Below the pieces are notes generated by a model, which was not told where the DNA came from, ran no database searches, and was given only the letters and a program-made list of their open reading frames with translations. From Bradyrhizobium retamae (GTDB lineage Bacteria; Pseudomonadota; Alphaproteobacteria; Rhizobiales; Xanthobacteraceae), in the NCBI RefSeq assembly GCF_001440415.1, contig NZ_LLYA01000162.1:1-64000 (forward strand): 64,000 nt of DNA, given 5' to 3'. Shown here in pieces: positions 18,018 to 26,667 of the stretch; position 1 is the first letter of the stretch, and every line of letters starts with the position of its first letter. Both the position numbers and the translations under genes were made by a program.

Positions 18018-19804
18018 CCTCCGCATCCATCGGCGTCCGCTCCGACCGTCCTGCGGAGCTGGATCTCGTCAGGCGGCTGAAGGATCCGGCGCTGCTGCTC
18101 GTGCCCGCGTTGGCCTTCCTGGCTTTCATCTACCTTCTCCCGCTGATCGACCTCATCCGTATCAGCCTGAGTGGGCCGACCTGGTCGTCGTATTTTCAGC
18201 GGGCCTTCGCGATACCGCTTTATTGGGATTCGCTCGTGCGCACGATGCAGATCTCGGTCACGGTGGCAGGTCTGTGTTTGTTGTTCGGATATCCGACTGC
18301 GCTGCTCATTCACCGCAGTCGCGGCATCGTCCAGGTCTTGATCGCGACCACGATCGTGCTACCCTACTTTATTGCCATCCTGATCCGGACCTATGCCTGG
18401 ATGGTCCTGCTTGGTCGCAACGGGCCGGTCAACAAGCTGCTGGTTTCCCTCGGCATATTGAGCGAGCCGGTGCAGCTTCTCTTCAACCGCGGCACCGTGC
18501 TTCTCGGCATGACCGCGGTGCTGCTGCCGCTCATGGTGCTGACAATTTATTCCAGCGTGGCACGCTTGGATCAGAGCCTGACCCGTGCGGCGCTGGCGAG
18601 CGGCGCCGGACCGCTTGCGGCATTCTGGCGCGTGTTGCTCCCGCTGACCCTGCCCGGCATGGGCGCCGGCTTCCTGCTGGTCTTTGTCGCGGCGATCGGC
18701 TTTTTCATTACGCCGACCCTGCTTGGAGGGCCCGGTGACCAGATGTTCGCCATGCATATCACCCAGCAGGCGGACTCGGTCACGTCGGAGGGATTTCTGC
18801 AAGCATTGGGCGTGGTGCTGCTGACGATTACGTTGGCGGTGGTTGCGGTGGCCGGACGCTTCCTCGGCTTCGAGTTCATCTGGGGCGGTCGCAAGCTGAC
18901 CGAAGCCACGCCAAAAGCCACAGAGCGTCGTGCGGCGGATGTCGGCCGCCGCAGTTTCGGCGCCTGGCTTGCCGACCTGATTGGTTGGCCGCTGCTGAGG
19001 CTGTTCGGGCGCCTGCCCGCGAGTTGCGGAACCTGGACCATTCGCCTCATGGGCGGTCTGGTCATCGCCGTTCTCATCCTGCCGATCATCGTGGTGATGA
19101 TCATTTCCTTCAGCAGCGCAAGCTATCTGACGTTCCCGCCGCCGGGCTTTTCACTCCGCTGGTATGAGCAGTTCTTCTCCGATTCCAACTGGATGCGAGC
19201 GTTCTGGACATCGTTGATCGTCGCGGCGATGTCGGCCGGTATTGCGATCGTGCTGGGCACGTCGGCGGCCCTCGGTATTGTCAGGAGCAGGATTCGCGGC
19301 AAATCCGCCATCATGCTGCTTCTCGTGAGCCCGATCATCGTCCCGCCGGTCGTGCTCGGCCTGTCGCTCTACAGCCTGTTCCTGCGTTTCGATCTCGTCG
19401 GCTCGGTCTTTGGCCTCGCCGCTGCGCATGCAATCGGAGGCCTTCCCATCGTCGTGGTCATCCTGTCCGCCGCGCTTCAAGGCGTCGATACAAGGCTCGA
19501 ACAAGCGGCCGCCGTGCACGGCGCGTCGTCCTTGACGGTATTCCGGCTGGTGACACTCCCGGCCATCATGCCGGGCCTGGCTGCGGCGACATTTTTCGCC
19601 TTCCTGCACTCATTCGATGAGCTGGTGCTGACGCTGTTCTTGTCGAGCGCGCAGCTGAAGACGTTGCCGCTCATGCTGTGGGGCGACATCAACTATCGGC
19701 TCAATCCGGTGCTGGCCGTGGTCTCGACGCTGGAGGTGCTGCTGGTAGTCGCGGGGCTCATCCTTGCGCGACCCGTTCTCGCCACGTCGCGAAAAGCGGC
19801 ATGA
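18014..19804 (+). CDS. Fused ABC permease (PotB-PotC in one chain)
   Basis: A 596-residue inner-membrane protein with two complete binding-protein-dependent permease domains. The first EAA loop is seen around residue 195 (ALASGAGPLAAFWRVLLPLT) and the second around 515 (AAAVHGASSLTVFRLVTLPA). Most systems of this class encode the two halves as separate genes of about 280 residues. A hydrophilic linker of about 60 residues lies between the halves. The start overlaps the ATPase stop by four bases. Confidence 0.92.
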   Translation: MTSASIGVRSDRPAELDLVRRLKDPALLLVPALAFLAFIYLLPLIDLIRISLSGPTWSSYFQRAFAIPLYWDSLVRTMQISVTVAGLCLLFGYPTALLIHRSRGIVQVLIATTIVLPYFIAILIRTYAWMVLLGRNGPVNKLLVSLGILSEPVQLLFNRGTVLLGMTAVLLPLMVLTIYSSVARLDQSLTRAALASGAGPLAAFWRVLLPLTLPGMGAGFLLVFVAAIGFFITPTLLGGPGDQMFAMHITQQADSVTSEGFLQALGVVLLTITLAVVAVAGRFLGFEFIWGGRKLTEATPKATERRAADVGRRSFGAWLADLIGWPLLRLFGRLPASCGTWTIRLMGGLVIAVLILPIIVVMIISFSSASYLTFPPPGFSLRWYEQFFSDSNWMRAFWTSLIVAAMSAGIAIVLGTSAALGIVRSRIRGKSAIMLLLVSPIIVPPVVLGLSLYSLFLRFDLVGSVFGLAAAHAIGGLPIVVVILSAALQGVDTRLEQAAAVHGASSLTVFRLVTLPAIMPGLAAATFFAFLHSFDELVLTLFLSSAQLKTLPLMLWGDINYRLNPVLAVVSTLEVLLVVAGLILARPVLATSRKAA

Positions 19805-19836
19805 CACAGATCAATTTCAGGTGGAGGAGAGAGAAA

Positions 19837-20931
19837 ATGCTGGGAATGAAACGCTTGCGACTATCGGCTTCCGTATTGGCCTCGGCCCTATTCGTCGCGA
19901 TGGGTACGGGTCTCGCTGAAGCGCAGAACAACGTCGTGATCATGCAGGATCCGGGCGGCGGATACGGCGATGCATTGCGCAAAGTCATGTACGACCCGTT
20001 CGAGAAGGAGACAGGCATCAAGGTCGTGACCGTCCAGGAGGCCCGTAGCGGTCCGCGCATCAAGGCTCAGGCCGAAGCCGGCAAGGCGCAATGGGACCTG
20101 ACGTTCATCTTCGACCAGGAGACGAAGCTCCTCGGCGACTGCTGCCTGGCGGATATCGACTATTCCAAGCTTTCCGAGGCGGCAAAACAGACGCTGGCGG
20201 CGATGCCGGACAATTTGAAGCGCAAGAAGGGCGTCGCATTGCAGGTGATCGGCGTCGGTCTCGTCTACAACAAGGACAAGTACAAGGGGGAAAATGTACC
20301 GACGAGCTGGGCCGACTTCTGGGACGTGAAGAAATTCCCCGGCCGACGCTGCATGCCCGCCTGGCCGCGTTTCGTGTTCGAAGCGGCGCTGATGGCTGAC
20401 GGCGTGGAGAAAAGCAAGCTCTACCCGATCGACATGGAGCGGGCGCTGAAGAAGGTCAAGGAGATCAAACCCCACATCGCCAAATGGTGGACGACGGCCG
20501 CACAGCCACCGCAACTCCTGCTCGACGGCGAGGCCGACATGTGCATGGCTTACACCGGCTCGATGAGCAAGCTCGCCCTGGAGGGCGCCCCAATCGACCT
20601 GACCTTCAATCAGGGCTTCGTCTACTATGACTTCTTCTCGATCCCAAAGGGCGCGCCGAACTACGACAGCGCGATGAAGCTGCTTTCCTGGCGGCTCGAA
20701 GCCAAGCGCGCCGCGCAGCTCACCTCGACCTTCCCGGTCGCCCTTCCCTCCCCGGTCGTCTTCGAGGCGGCGACCGACAAGAAGCTCGCCCGTTACTGGG
20801 CAAACAACCCCGACAACGTCTCGAAAGCGATCGAATGGAGCCCGGACTATTGGGGCACAGCTTCGCCGGCCGGAAATTCCACCAACGAGGAATACGGGCA
20901 GGAGAAGCTCAACGCCTTGCTGGCCCAGTAG
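19837..20931 (+). CDS. ABC substrate-binding protein (PotD-like, extracellular family 1)
   Basis: A periplasmic binding protein of 364 residues. A signal peptide (MLGMKRLRLSASVLASALFV, with a cut after about AEA) precedes NNVVIMQDPGGGYGDALR. GTGGAGGAGAGAG lies upstream of the chosen ATG; a second ATG nine bases later is possible. An unusual cysteine pair occurs at GDCCLADIDYSKL. It completes the ATPase/fused permease/binding protein importer. Ligand is unknown; the neighbouring CoA-transferase argues for an acidic or zwitterionic compound rather than a simple polyamine. Confidence 0.9.
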   Translation: MLGMKRLRLSASVLASALFVAMGTGLAEAQNNVVIMQDPGGGYGDALRKVMYDPFEKETGIKVVTVQEARSGPRIKAQAEAGKAQWDLTFIFDQETKLLGDCCLADIDYSKLSEAAKQTLAAMPDNLKRKKGVALQVIGVGLVYNKDKYKGENVPTSWADFWDVKKFPGRRCMPAWPRFVFEAALMADGVEKSKLYPIDMERALKKVKEIKPHIAKWWTTAAQPPQLLLDGEADMCMAYTGSMSKLALEGAPIDLTFNQGFVYYDFFSIPKGAPNYDSAMKLLSWRLEAKRAAQLTSTFPVALPSPVVFEAATDKKLARYWANNPDNVSKAIEWSPDYWGTASPAGNSTNEEYGQEKLNALLAQ

Positions 20932-20948
20932 GCGGGCTGCTCGGCGGC

Positions 20949-20978
20949 GTAGCCCCGATCGGCAAGGATCGGGGCTAC
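20949..20978 (+). terminator. Strong hairpin after the importer operon
   Basis: A perfect 12-bp stem (GTAGCCCCGATC / GATCGGGGCTAC) with a six-base loop begins 18 bases after the binding-protein stop. There is no T-run. It separates the importer genes from the IclR gene. Confidence 0.65.
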
Positions 20979-21051
20979 CGCGTCCACGGGCTTTGGCCGG
21001 TTGTCCGGCCATGCTAGATCGGGTGAGAGATCATTCTATTTTGGCTGGTGG

Positions 21052-21801
21052 ATGGATAAGGCTTTTATCAAGGGACTGCGTCTATTGGAAACGCTTGCTG
21101 TGAGCGAGCAGCCTCGTGGGGTCACGGACCTTGCCGGCGAGCTGAAGTTCACCAAGAGCAATGTGCATCGGCTGCTCACGACGCTACAGTCCCAGGGATA
21201 TGTGCGCCAGATACCCCCGCACAGCACCTATGAGCTCACGACCAAGCTCTGGACGCTCGGCAGTCATGTCATCCACAGGGTGGACCTGATCAACGTCGCG
21301 CGACCGGCGATGACGAAACTTGCCGAGATAACCGGCGAAACCATCCATCTTTCCGTGCTCGAAGACACCGACGTCGTCTACGTCGACAAGATCGAAAGCG
21401 CTCACCATATCCGTGCCCATACCAGCGTGGGCATGCGCGCTCCCGCCTTCACCATGGCGACGGGAAAGGCAATGCTTGCACATTTGCCGGACGACTATCT
21501 GGAACGATTCCGGCCGCATCTCAGGCGCTACACTGAGACGACGCGCACGACGATCAAGGAACTGCGCGAAGACATCGAGCTGGCACGCGCGCAGGGTTAC
21601 TCCTCCGTGCTGCATGGCGAGTGGCGCGAGGGCATCGCGGCCTGCGCTTGCGCGATCCTTGGCCGGTCCGGCGAACTCGTCGGAGCGATCGGCATGTCCG
21701 GGCCCGACACGCGCATCAAGCGCAAGCAGATCAAGGAATATTCGGTTCACGTGATGGAGGCAGCCCGATCCATCGGCGCAGCCCTTGGCTATTCCCGATA
21801 G
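21052..21801 (+). CDS. IclR-family transcriptional regulator
   Basis: A 249-residue IclR protein. The N-terminal winged helix spans about residues 5-60 (KGLRLLETLAV ... KSNVHRLLTTLQSQGY), and the C-terminal effector domain contains MRAPAFTMATGKAMLAHLP and GEWREGIAACACAIL. The ATG at 21052 matches the family start. A half-site-like ATTCTAT lies upstream at 21033-21039, so autoregulation is possible. It is the best candidate to bind the twin palindromes at 16633 and 16829. Confidence 0.9.
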   Translation: MDKAFIKGLRLLETLAVSEQPRGVTDLAGELKFTKSNVHRLLTTLQSQGYVRQIPPHSTYELTTKLWTLGSHVIHRVDLINVARPAMTKLAEITGETIHLSVLEDTDVVYVDKIESAHHIRAHTSVGMRAPAFTMATGKAMLAHLPDDYLERFRPHLRRYTETTRTTIKELREDIELARAQGYSSVLHGEWREGIAACACAILGRSGELVGAIGMSGPDTRIKRKQIKEYSVHVMEAARSIGAALGYSR

Positions 21802-21843
21802 GCCTGTGGCCGCCACCGCCATCAACGGCGTTCGCCGGGTCAA

Positions 21844-22023
21844 CTACCCCCTCACGTCGATCACGATGCGTCCCTTGATCTTGCCAACCACGATGTCCGC
21901 AGCAAGCTGTGGCAGTGCCGACAGCGGTTCGGTGCGGGCAATCCTGCCAAAATGCTGCTTGTCGAGATCGTCCGCCAATATCCGCCAGGCGCGCTCGCGC
22001 TTGGCGGGCGGCGCGAACCCTAA
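21844..22023 (-). pseudogene. 3' remnant of an MDR zinc-type/acryloyl-CoA reductase-like dehydrogenase
   Basis: Read on the minus strand, the last 60 codons give a protein end typical of medium-chain dehydrogenases: KRERAWRILADDLDKQHFG, then EPLSALPQLAADIVVGKIKG and RIVIDV before a TAG stop at 21844. The frame continues upstream for a short distance without the cofactor-binding domain, so only the C-terminal tail survives. Confidence 0.6.
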
Positions 22024-22184
22024 TGGCCCAGCAAGTCGGAATGCGATCGATCCGCGTTCAAACTTCTCCCAACAGCGATTTGAGCGGGCTTCAGCAGACG
22101 ATCATCGATTTCCAGGCTCTGATCGGAAATGGGGTAGCGGCGGCGACCACACCCGCAGTGGAGTTAGCGCTCGCGCGCGACACG

Positions 22185-22559
22185 CTACGCCCCGATCCCC
22201 GCTTTCCAGCTCTTGCCTGATTTCGGGTCGTAGCGGCCGCCGCCGAGGTGCGCGTGGCCCCATGACATGATTTCCAGCAGGACGGACTCCAGGGATTTTC
22301 CCTGGTCGGTCAGATGATAGGCGTATCGCGCCGGCCTTTGCTGGTAGGCCTCGCGTCGCACCAGACCCCATTTTGCCAGGCGCTTGAGACGTTCGGCCAG
22401 GATGTTGGACGGGACGCCTTCCGCGCTGTCCTGCAGCGCCTGAAAGGTCCGCTTGCCGTGCCACATCAGGTCGCGAACGATGAGAAGGGTCCACTTGTCG
22501 CCCACCAGCTCCAATGTGCGCGCGATGGAGCAGGTCGACCGGAAGTCATGTTTGGCCAT
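22185..22559 (-). CDS. HxlR-family transcriptional regulator
   Basis: A 124-residue winged-helix regulator of the HxlR class. The pattern CSIARTLELVGDKWTLLIVRDL at residues 10-31 is diagnostic, with the sensing cysteine at about residue 10. It is divergent from the EamA transporter gene, with palindromic DNA between them. HxlR proteins respond to electrophiles or oxidants through the N-terminal cysteine. The start was set at the ATG matching the family N-terminus rather than the longer open frame. Confidence 0.9.
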   Translation of the reverse strand: MAKHDFRSTCSIARTLELVGDKWTLLIVRDLMWHGKRTFQALQDSAEGVPSNILAERLKRLAKWGLVRREAYQQRPARYAYHLTDQGKSLESVLLEIMSWGHAHLGGGRYDPKSGKSWKAGIGA

Positions 22560-22649
22560 GTGCAAGCACCTCCGTCTCCGGCATGACCCTCTCCGGCCCC
22601 TCGCCGGAAGAAGCATCCCCGGCACCATACCGATATGGATTGCATTTTT

Positions 22650-22688
22650 AAAGTGACTTCCCTATTGTCACTTTCAATTTGAAAGTGA
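22650..22688. promoter_or_regulatory. HxlR operator region
   Basis: Two nested inverted repeats are present: AAAGTGAC ... GTCACTTT (22650-22674) and TCACTTTC-AATTT-GAAAGTGA (22668-22688, perfect 8-bp arms). They lie midway between the divergent HxlR and EamA genes, as expected for an operator controlling both. Confidence 0.75.
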
Positions 22689-22724
22689 ATGGCGGCGGGC
22701 CGGCGTGATCGAGGGTGCGATATC

Positions 22725-23648
22725 ATGAACAGGATTGTGCTCGCCCATGCTGCGGCCGCCGCGGCGGCGCTCAGTGCCGGCGCCGCCGTTGTCGCCACGC
22801 GCTTTGTCATCGGCGAGACCGATCCGGTCTCGCTGGTGTTCTACCGCTACGTCATCTCGGTCGCCTGCTTCGCGCCGGTCCTGCCGGTGATCTGGCCGCG
22901 AGAGGCGCTTGCCGCATCGGAGTATGTGAAGATCGCTCTGTTCGGGATTCTCTTCTTCGTGTTCTTTCCCTGGGCCTTCAATGCATCGCTGCAATACAAC
23001 CCTGCGGCACGCGGCGCGGTCGGGCTCGCCACGATTCCGATTCAGACCCTGGTCGTGGCGGTTGCCTTTGGGCGGGAGCCGTTGACGGCAGCCAAGGTGG
23101 CCGGCGTCCTGCTCGCCTTCGCCGGGATCGTCGTGGCGTTCGGCATGGCTGCATTCGGACGCGGCAATTCCAATTACCTGACCGGCGACGGATTGATGTT
23201 GCTCGGTGTGTTTTGTGCCGCGATATATTCCGTCTTCAGCCGCCCGACCTTGATGCGCCACGGACCGCTTTTCGTGACGGCATTGGCAATGGTGTTCGCA
23301 GTCGTCGCGTTGTCGCCGACCATCGCGTTCCGCCAGGGCGGCCTCGCCCTCCCCGCACTCAGCGCCAAAGGATGGATGGCAGTGGTGTTCCTCGGAACGA
23401 TCGCCGGCGCCGGGCAGTTTTCGCTCTTCATGTGGGCACTGCGCTGGCTGCCGCCGACGACCACCGTCCTGTATCTGACGCTCAATCCGATCGCGGCGAT
23501 GGTGCTGGGGATCGTCGTGCTGGGAGAGCAGCTGACCGCGGAGCTGGTCGCCGGCATGGCGCTCGTTCTGATGGGGATCCTCGTCGGCAGCGGCGCCTAC
23601 GCGACCTTAAGGCGGGTTGCCCTGGGCGGATTTGCCGGATCCGGCTAG
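22725..23648 (+). CDS. EamA/DMT-family transporter
   Basis: A 307-residue drug/metabolite transporter with about ten hydrophobic segments and two EamA repeats. The second repeat ends in the family pattern LNPIAAMVLGIVVLGEQLTAELVAGMALVLMG. The ATG at 22725 begins the first membrane segment. It is divergently paired with an HxlR regulator, so it is probably an induced exporter. Substrate cannot be inferred. Confidence 0.9.
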   Translation: MNRIVLAHAAAAAAALSAGAAVVATRFVIGETDPVSLVFYRYVISVACFAPVLPVIWPREALAASEYVKIALFGILFFVFFPWAFNASLQYNPAARGAVGLATIPIQTLVVAVAFGREPLTAAKVAGVLLAFAGIVVAFGMAAFGRGNSNYLTGDGLMLLGVFCAAIYSVFSRPTLMRHGPLFVTALAMVFAVVALSPTIAFRQGGLALPALSAKGWMAVVFLGTIAGAGQFSLFMWALRWLPPTTTVLYLTLNPIAAMVLGIVVLGEQLTAELVAGMALVLMGILVGSGAYATLRRVALGGFAGSG

Positions 23649-23726
23649 GCGCGAAATGCCGGGCGCCTGTCCGCCTCGATCCATGATCGAGCGCGGTCGC
23701 ACTTCTCATTGCACCTAGCTGCGGTT

Positions 23727-23753
23727 GAGGGTTTCGTGCACTGTCACCGTAAT
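23727..23753 (+). repeat. IS-end-like repeat, copy 1
   Basis: GAGGGTTTCGTGCACTGTCA then CCGTAAT. Its 18-base core GTGCACTGTCACCGTAAT is repeated exactly on the other strand at 26396-26413 and with one change at 26434-26450. The truncated SDR gene begins right after it. The repeats look like the ends of an insertion sequence whose body is gone; I cannot name the family. Confidence 0.55.
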
Positions 23754-24228
23754 TGCCGGCATCCTTGCGCGCGACAAGGAGTATGAAATCGAGACCTTCA
23801 TGAAGGTGCTCGACGTCAACCTCATCGGCACGTTCCGCACCTGCATGGCTTTCCGCCCGCTGCTGGCGAAAAGCAAGGGCGCGGTCGTCAACATCGCCTT
23901 GATGAATGCGACGCTGGCGCTGCCGCGCATCCCCGCTTATTGCCCCAGCAAGGGCGGCGTCGTGATGCTGACCAAGGCACTGGCCTTGGCCTGGGCCGAG
24001 GAAGGCATCCGCGTCAATGCCGTCGCCCCCGGCTACATCGAAACCGCGATCAACGCCGCCGGCCGCACCGACCGCGCGCATTACCAGCGCATCGCCGACC
24101 GCACCGCCGTCAAGCGCTGGGGCCAGCCGGAAGAGATCGCAGGCGCAGTCGCCTTCCTCTGCATGCCGGCCTCGCAATACGCAACCGGAACCGTTGTCGC
24201 GGTGGATGGCGGCTTTCTGGCGGGATGA
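23754..24228 (+). pseudogene. 5'-truncated SDR oxidoreductase
   Basis: The frame holds the second half of a short-chain dehydrogenase: DVNLIGTFRTCMAFRPLLAK, the YCPSKGGVVMLTKALA active-site block (Tyr-x3-Lys), VNAVAPGYIETAIN and the usual GTVVAVDGGF ending. The nucleotide-binding glycine loop and NNAG strand are absent. The break falls at the IS-end-like repeat, so an insertion probably removed the first about 100 codons. The N-terminal catalytic parts are missing, so it should be inactive. Confidence 0.85.
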
Positions 24229-24958
24229 TCAGGGGGCCGGGTGGCGGACAGTCATTTCAGGAACTCGGCGAGCAGCTCATGGCTGAGGCGCCCGGGTCGC
24301 CGACCGCGAAGCGATGCATGGCATTCTCAGGTAATGATAAGGGCCGGCGTGAGCGGTGAAAGCACCGACGAGGTCATCCTCTCTTTTATGCTTCGATGGT
24401 GAAGAGCATTCACCCGCGGGATTCCGTCGGGGCCATGCTGGTGTCAGTTCATGTGATGGGACGCGACGCGCCCATCACCTCGTGAACGCCGACGACCTCG
24501 CCCAGCACGATAGCGCCGCGCGCGCTCGGTCGGCTCGCCCGCACCTTTCCCGCCCAGATCGAGGCGCTGAACCGCTACCGCACCCGTGGCGAGCCCGCCA
24601 TCACCGTGCAGAACATGTCGGTCGCCGACGGCGGCAAGGCGTCGGCAATGTCACGCGGCATGCGCGCGTGATCGTATCGGACAAGAGCCCGGCCTCCGCG
24701 GCGCGGAAGACGCCGAAGGCCGCGGGCTCCAGGCGGAGGCGCGATCGCGCTGATGCCAACCGCCAAACCCAGGCATGAGCGATCACATCAGAAACACCGG
24801 CCCGATGCAGGCGAGCCTGCGGTGTGGCGTCAACGCGATGCGCAGGATCGTCGCCCATGTGGCGCCGGCACTGCGGCGCCACTATGACCCCACGATTTCG
24901 CCATACGCATCGTGTTGTTCGCCCGTACGACCCTTCCCGTCAGCTAGCCTTCGGAAAC
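24229..24958. other. Decayed spacer between SDR fragment and secreted protein
   Basis: No complete gene is visible. One short in-frame remnant (24555-24671, described separately) is recognisable; the rest gives only short arginine-rich chance frames. Confidence 0.5.
24555..24671 (+). pseudogene. 3' remnant of a conserved rhizobial hypothetical gene
   Basis: The frame reads ARTFPAQIEALNRYRTRGEP followed by ITVQNMSVADGG and a TGA stop. This resembles the C-terminal end (AQ-EAL-RYRTGGEQ-VTVQHVSV-EGGQ) of a conserved protein common in bradyrhizobia and their prophages. The rest of the gene is missing. Confidence 0.35.
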
Positions 24959-26137
24959 ATGGACATGGGCGGTGATTTCATTGGCCGCTGGCCTGCGCGT
25001 AGCGGCAGGAGAACGGCACGGCAGGCGAGACCCGGGGCGTACAGCGCGAAGGCACTTGCTTGCGGCTCATGGCTGCTCTCGTGTGTCATCGTCGCCGGCA
25101 TGGCGACGCAAACGGCATTGGCGGAAACAGCCGCGCCGGCCGCGACACGCGTCGCTGATAACGAAAAAGAGCAGGATGGGCCTGGCGCCGCGCAAGCATC
25201 CCGCACGCAGAAGCCGAAACCCGACCTGCGACAGAATGAGGTGCAGAAGCCAGCGCCGGAAGCTGCCGTTCAAATGCCGGAAGCCCGGAAATCGAGCCAC
25301 GACGCCAAGGATTTACCTGTGCCACAGTTCGTCTTGCCGGACGATCTGGCGAAGAAGATCGGCCAGAAGATCTGGCTGAATGAAACAGGCGGAAAACGCG
25401 ATGCGATCACGTCATGGAATGCGAACGAGGAATTCGCTTCCTTAGGAATCGGTCATTTCATCTGGTTTCCTGTCGGCAAATGGCTGCCTTTCGAGGAGAG
25501 CTTTCCGGCCCTGCTCGAATCCATGCGCAAGAAGAACGTGCGTTTGCCCGCCTGGCTGGACCAGACGCAAATTCCGGCCAACCCGTGGACAAGCCGGGCC
25601 GAGTTCAGGAAGAACGCCAACTCACCGCGGATGAATGAGTTGAGGCAGTTTCTGCTCGACACCGTGGCGGAGCAGACGCAATTCATGATGGCGCGGGCGC
25701 AAGGTGCGATGGAGAAGATCCTCAAGACGACGCCCGAGAGCCCGGAGCGCGAACATATCGTCATCCAGTTCACGCGCGTCGTTCGCGCCTCGGAGAATTT
25801 TTATCCGCTGATCGACTACATCAATTTCAAGGGCGAGGGCACTAACCCGAACGAAGCCGCCGTGAACAGGAAGACCGGGCGGCGGCAGGGTTGGGGTCTC
25901 AAGCAGGTGCTGCTCAAAATGAACGGTGATACCAGCGATCCGAAGGCCGTGCGCGCCGAATTCGCCGATGCGGCGCAGTTCGTCCTGCAGCAGCGGATTC
26001 GCAACCTGCCCTCCAACCGTGTCTTCGAGGTCGGCTGGCTGCGCCGCATCGCGACCTACCGCCGCCCGATCGCGGATCCGGAATCGAGCCCCGAACGGGC
26101 TCTGAGGAAACCGTTGCAGGTGACGTCGGCTCAATAG
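24959..26137 (+). CDS. Secreted conserved protein of unknown function
   Basis: A protein of about 392 residues with an N-terminal hydrophobic segment (ACGSWLLSCVIVAGMATQTALA), then a lysine/alanine/proline-rich linker (about residues 60-120) and a conserved C-terminal domain. That domain contains KIWLNETGGKRDAITSWNAN, EEFASLGIGHFIWFPVGKWL, EESFPALL and PLIDYINFKGEGTNPNE, blocks I have seen in exported proteins of proteobacteria without assigned function. The start is uncertain (24824, 24959 or 24965). It is alone, bounded on both sides by gene fragments. Confidence 0.65.
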   Translation: MDMGGDFIGRWPARSGRRTARQARPGAYSAKALACGSWLLSCVIVAGMATQTALAETAAPAATRVADNEKEQDGPGAAQASRTQKPKPDLRQNEVQKPAPEAAVQMPEARKSSHDAKDLPVPQFVLPDDLAKKIGQKIWLNETGGKRDAITSWNANEEFASLGIGHFIWFPVGKWLPFEESFPALLESMRKKNVRLPAWLDQTQIPANPWTSRAEFRKNANSPRMNELRQFLLDTVAEQTQFMMARAQGAMEKILKTTPESPEREHIVIQFTRVVRASENFYPLIDYINFKGEGTNPNEAAVNRKTGRRQGWGLKQVLLKMNGDTSDPKAVRAEFADAAQFVLQQRIRNLPSNRVFEVGWLRRIATYRRPIADPESSPERALRKPLQVTSAQ

Positions 26138-26667
26138 CTTTCCTGTGAAGGGACAGTTGCCGTTTTTGCGCATCCGTGAGGCTGCTTGTCCCGCGGCGTT
26201 CGTCAGGCAATCGCGGCTGCGCCTCGCTGACGTCAGCCTTTGGCTCTCTTCGCCATCACCTTCTCATAGGCCGTCTGCAGCCGACGCTTGGGCGGGCTCG
26301 ACGCTTCGGTTTCAAACCGAGATCGCGCAGCTCGTCCATCAGCTCGGCCCACATGGTCGGGCCGCCGTCGCTGAGCAGCTTGGCGCGAATGCCGGATTAC
26401 GGTGACAGTGCACTCAACTCCAGTGAGAGTTTCGTGCACTGTCACTGTAAATGAATTCAATGCTTTAGAGAATTGTTTGGGTAAGAAACGCCTCATTGTT
26501 TTTCAACGCATTTCAGAATGGCCACCCAAACTGGAAATGAGCGGCGTAAGATTCCAGCCGACTTTTCCATGACTGTCGAATGGTGGGTTCAAATAGGGTA
26601 GAGCCACTCAAGCATGTAGCCTTCCCTGCAGACATTTCTCGCCGCTCGACGGCTCATAACACCGGAA
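26138..26667. other. Spacer with paired inverted IS-end-like repeats
   Basis: No gene is supported. Bases 26396-26413 (ATTACGGTGACAGTGCAC) and 26425-26450 (GAGAGTTTCGTGCACTGTCA then CTGTAA) are opposed copies of the repeat at 23727-23753, only 11 bases apart. On the minus strand just left of them is a short helical-looking tail (GIRAKLLSDGGPTMWAELMD) that could be the end of a lost gene. Confidence 0.5.
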
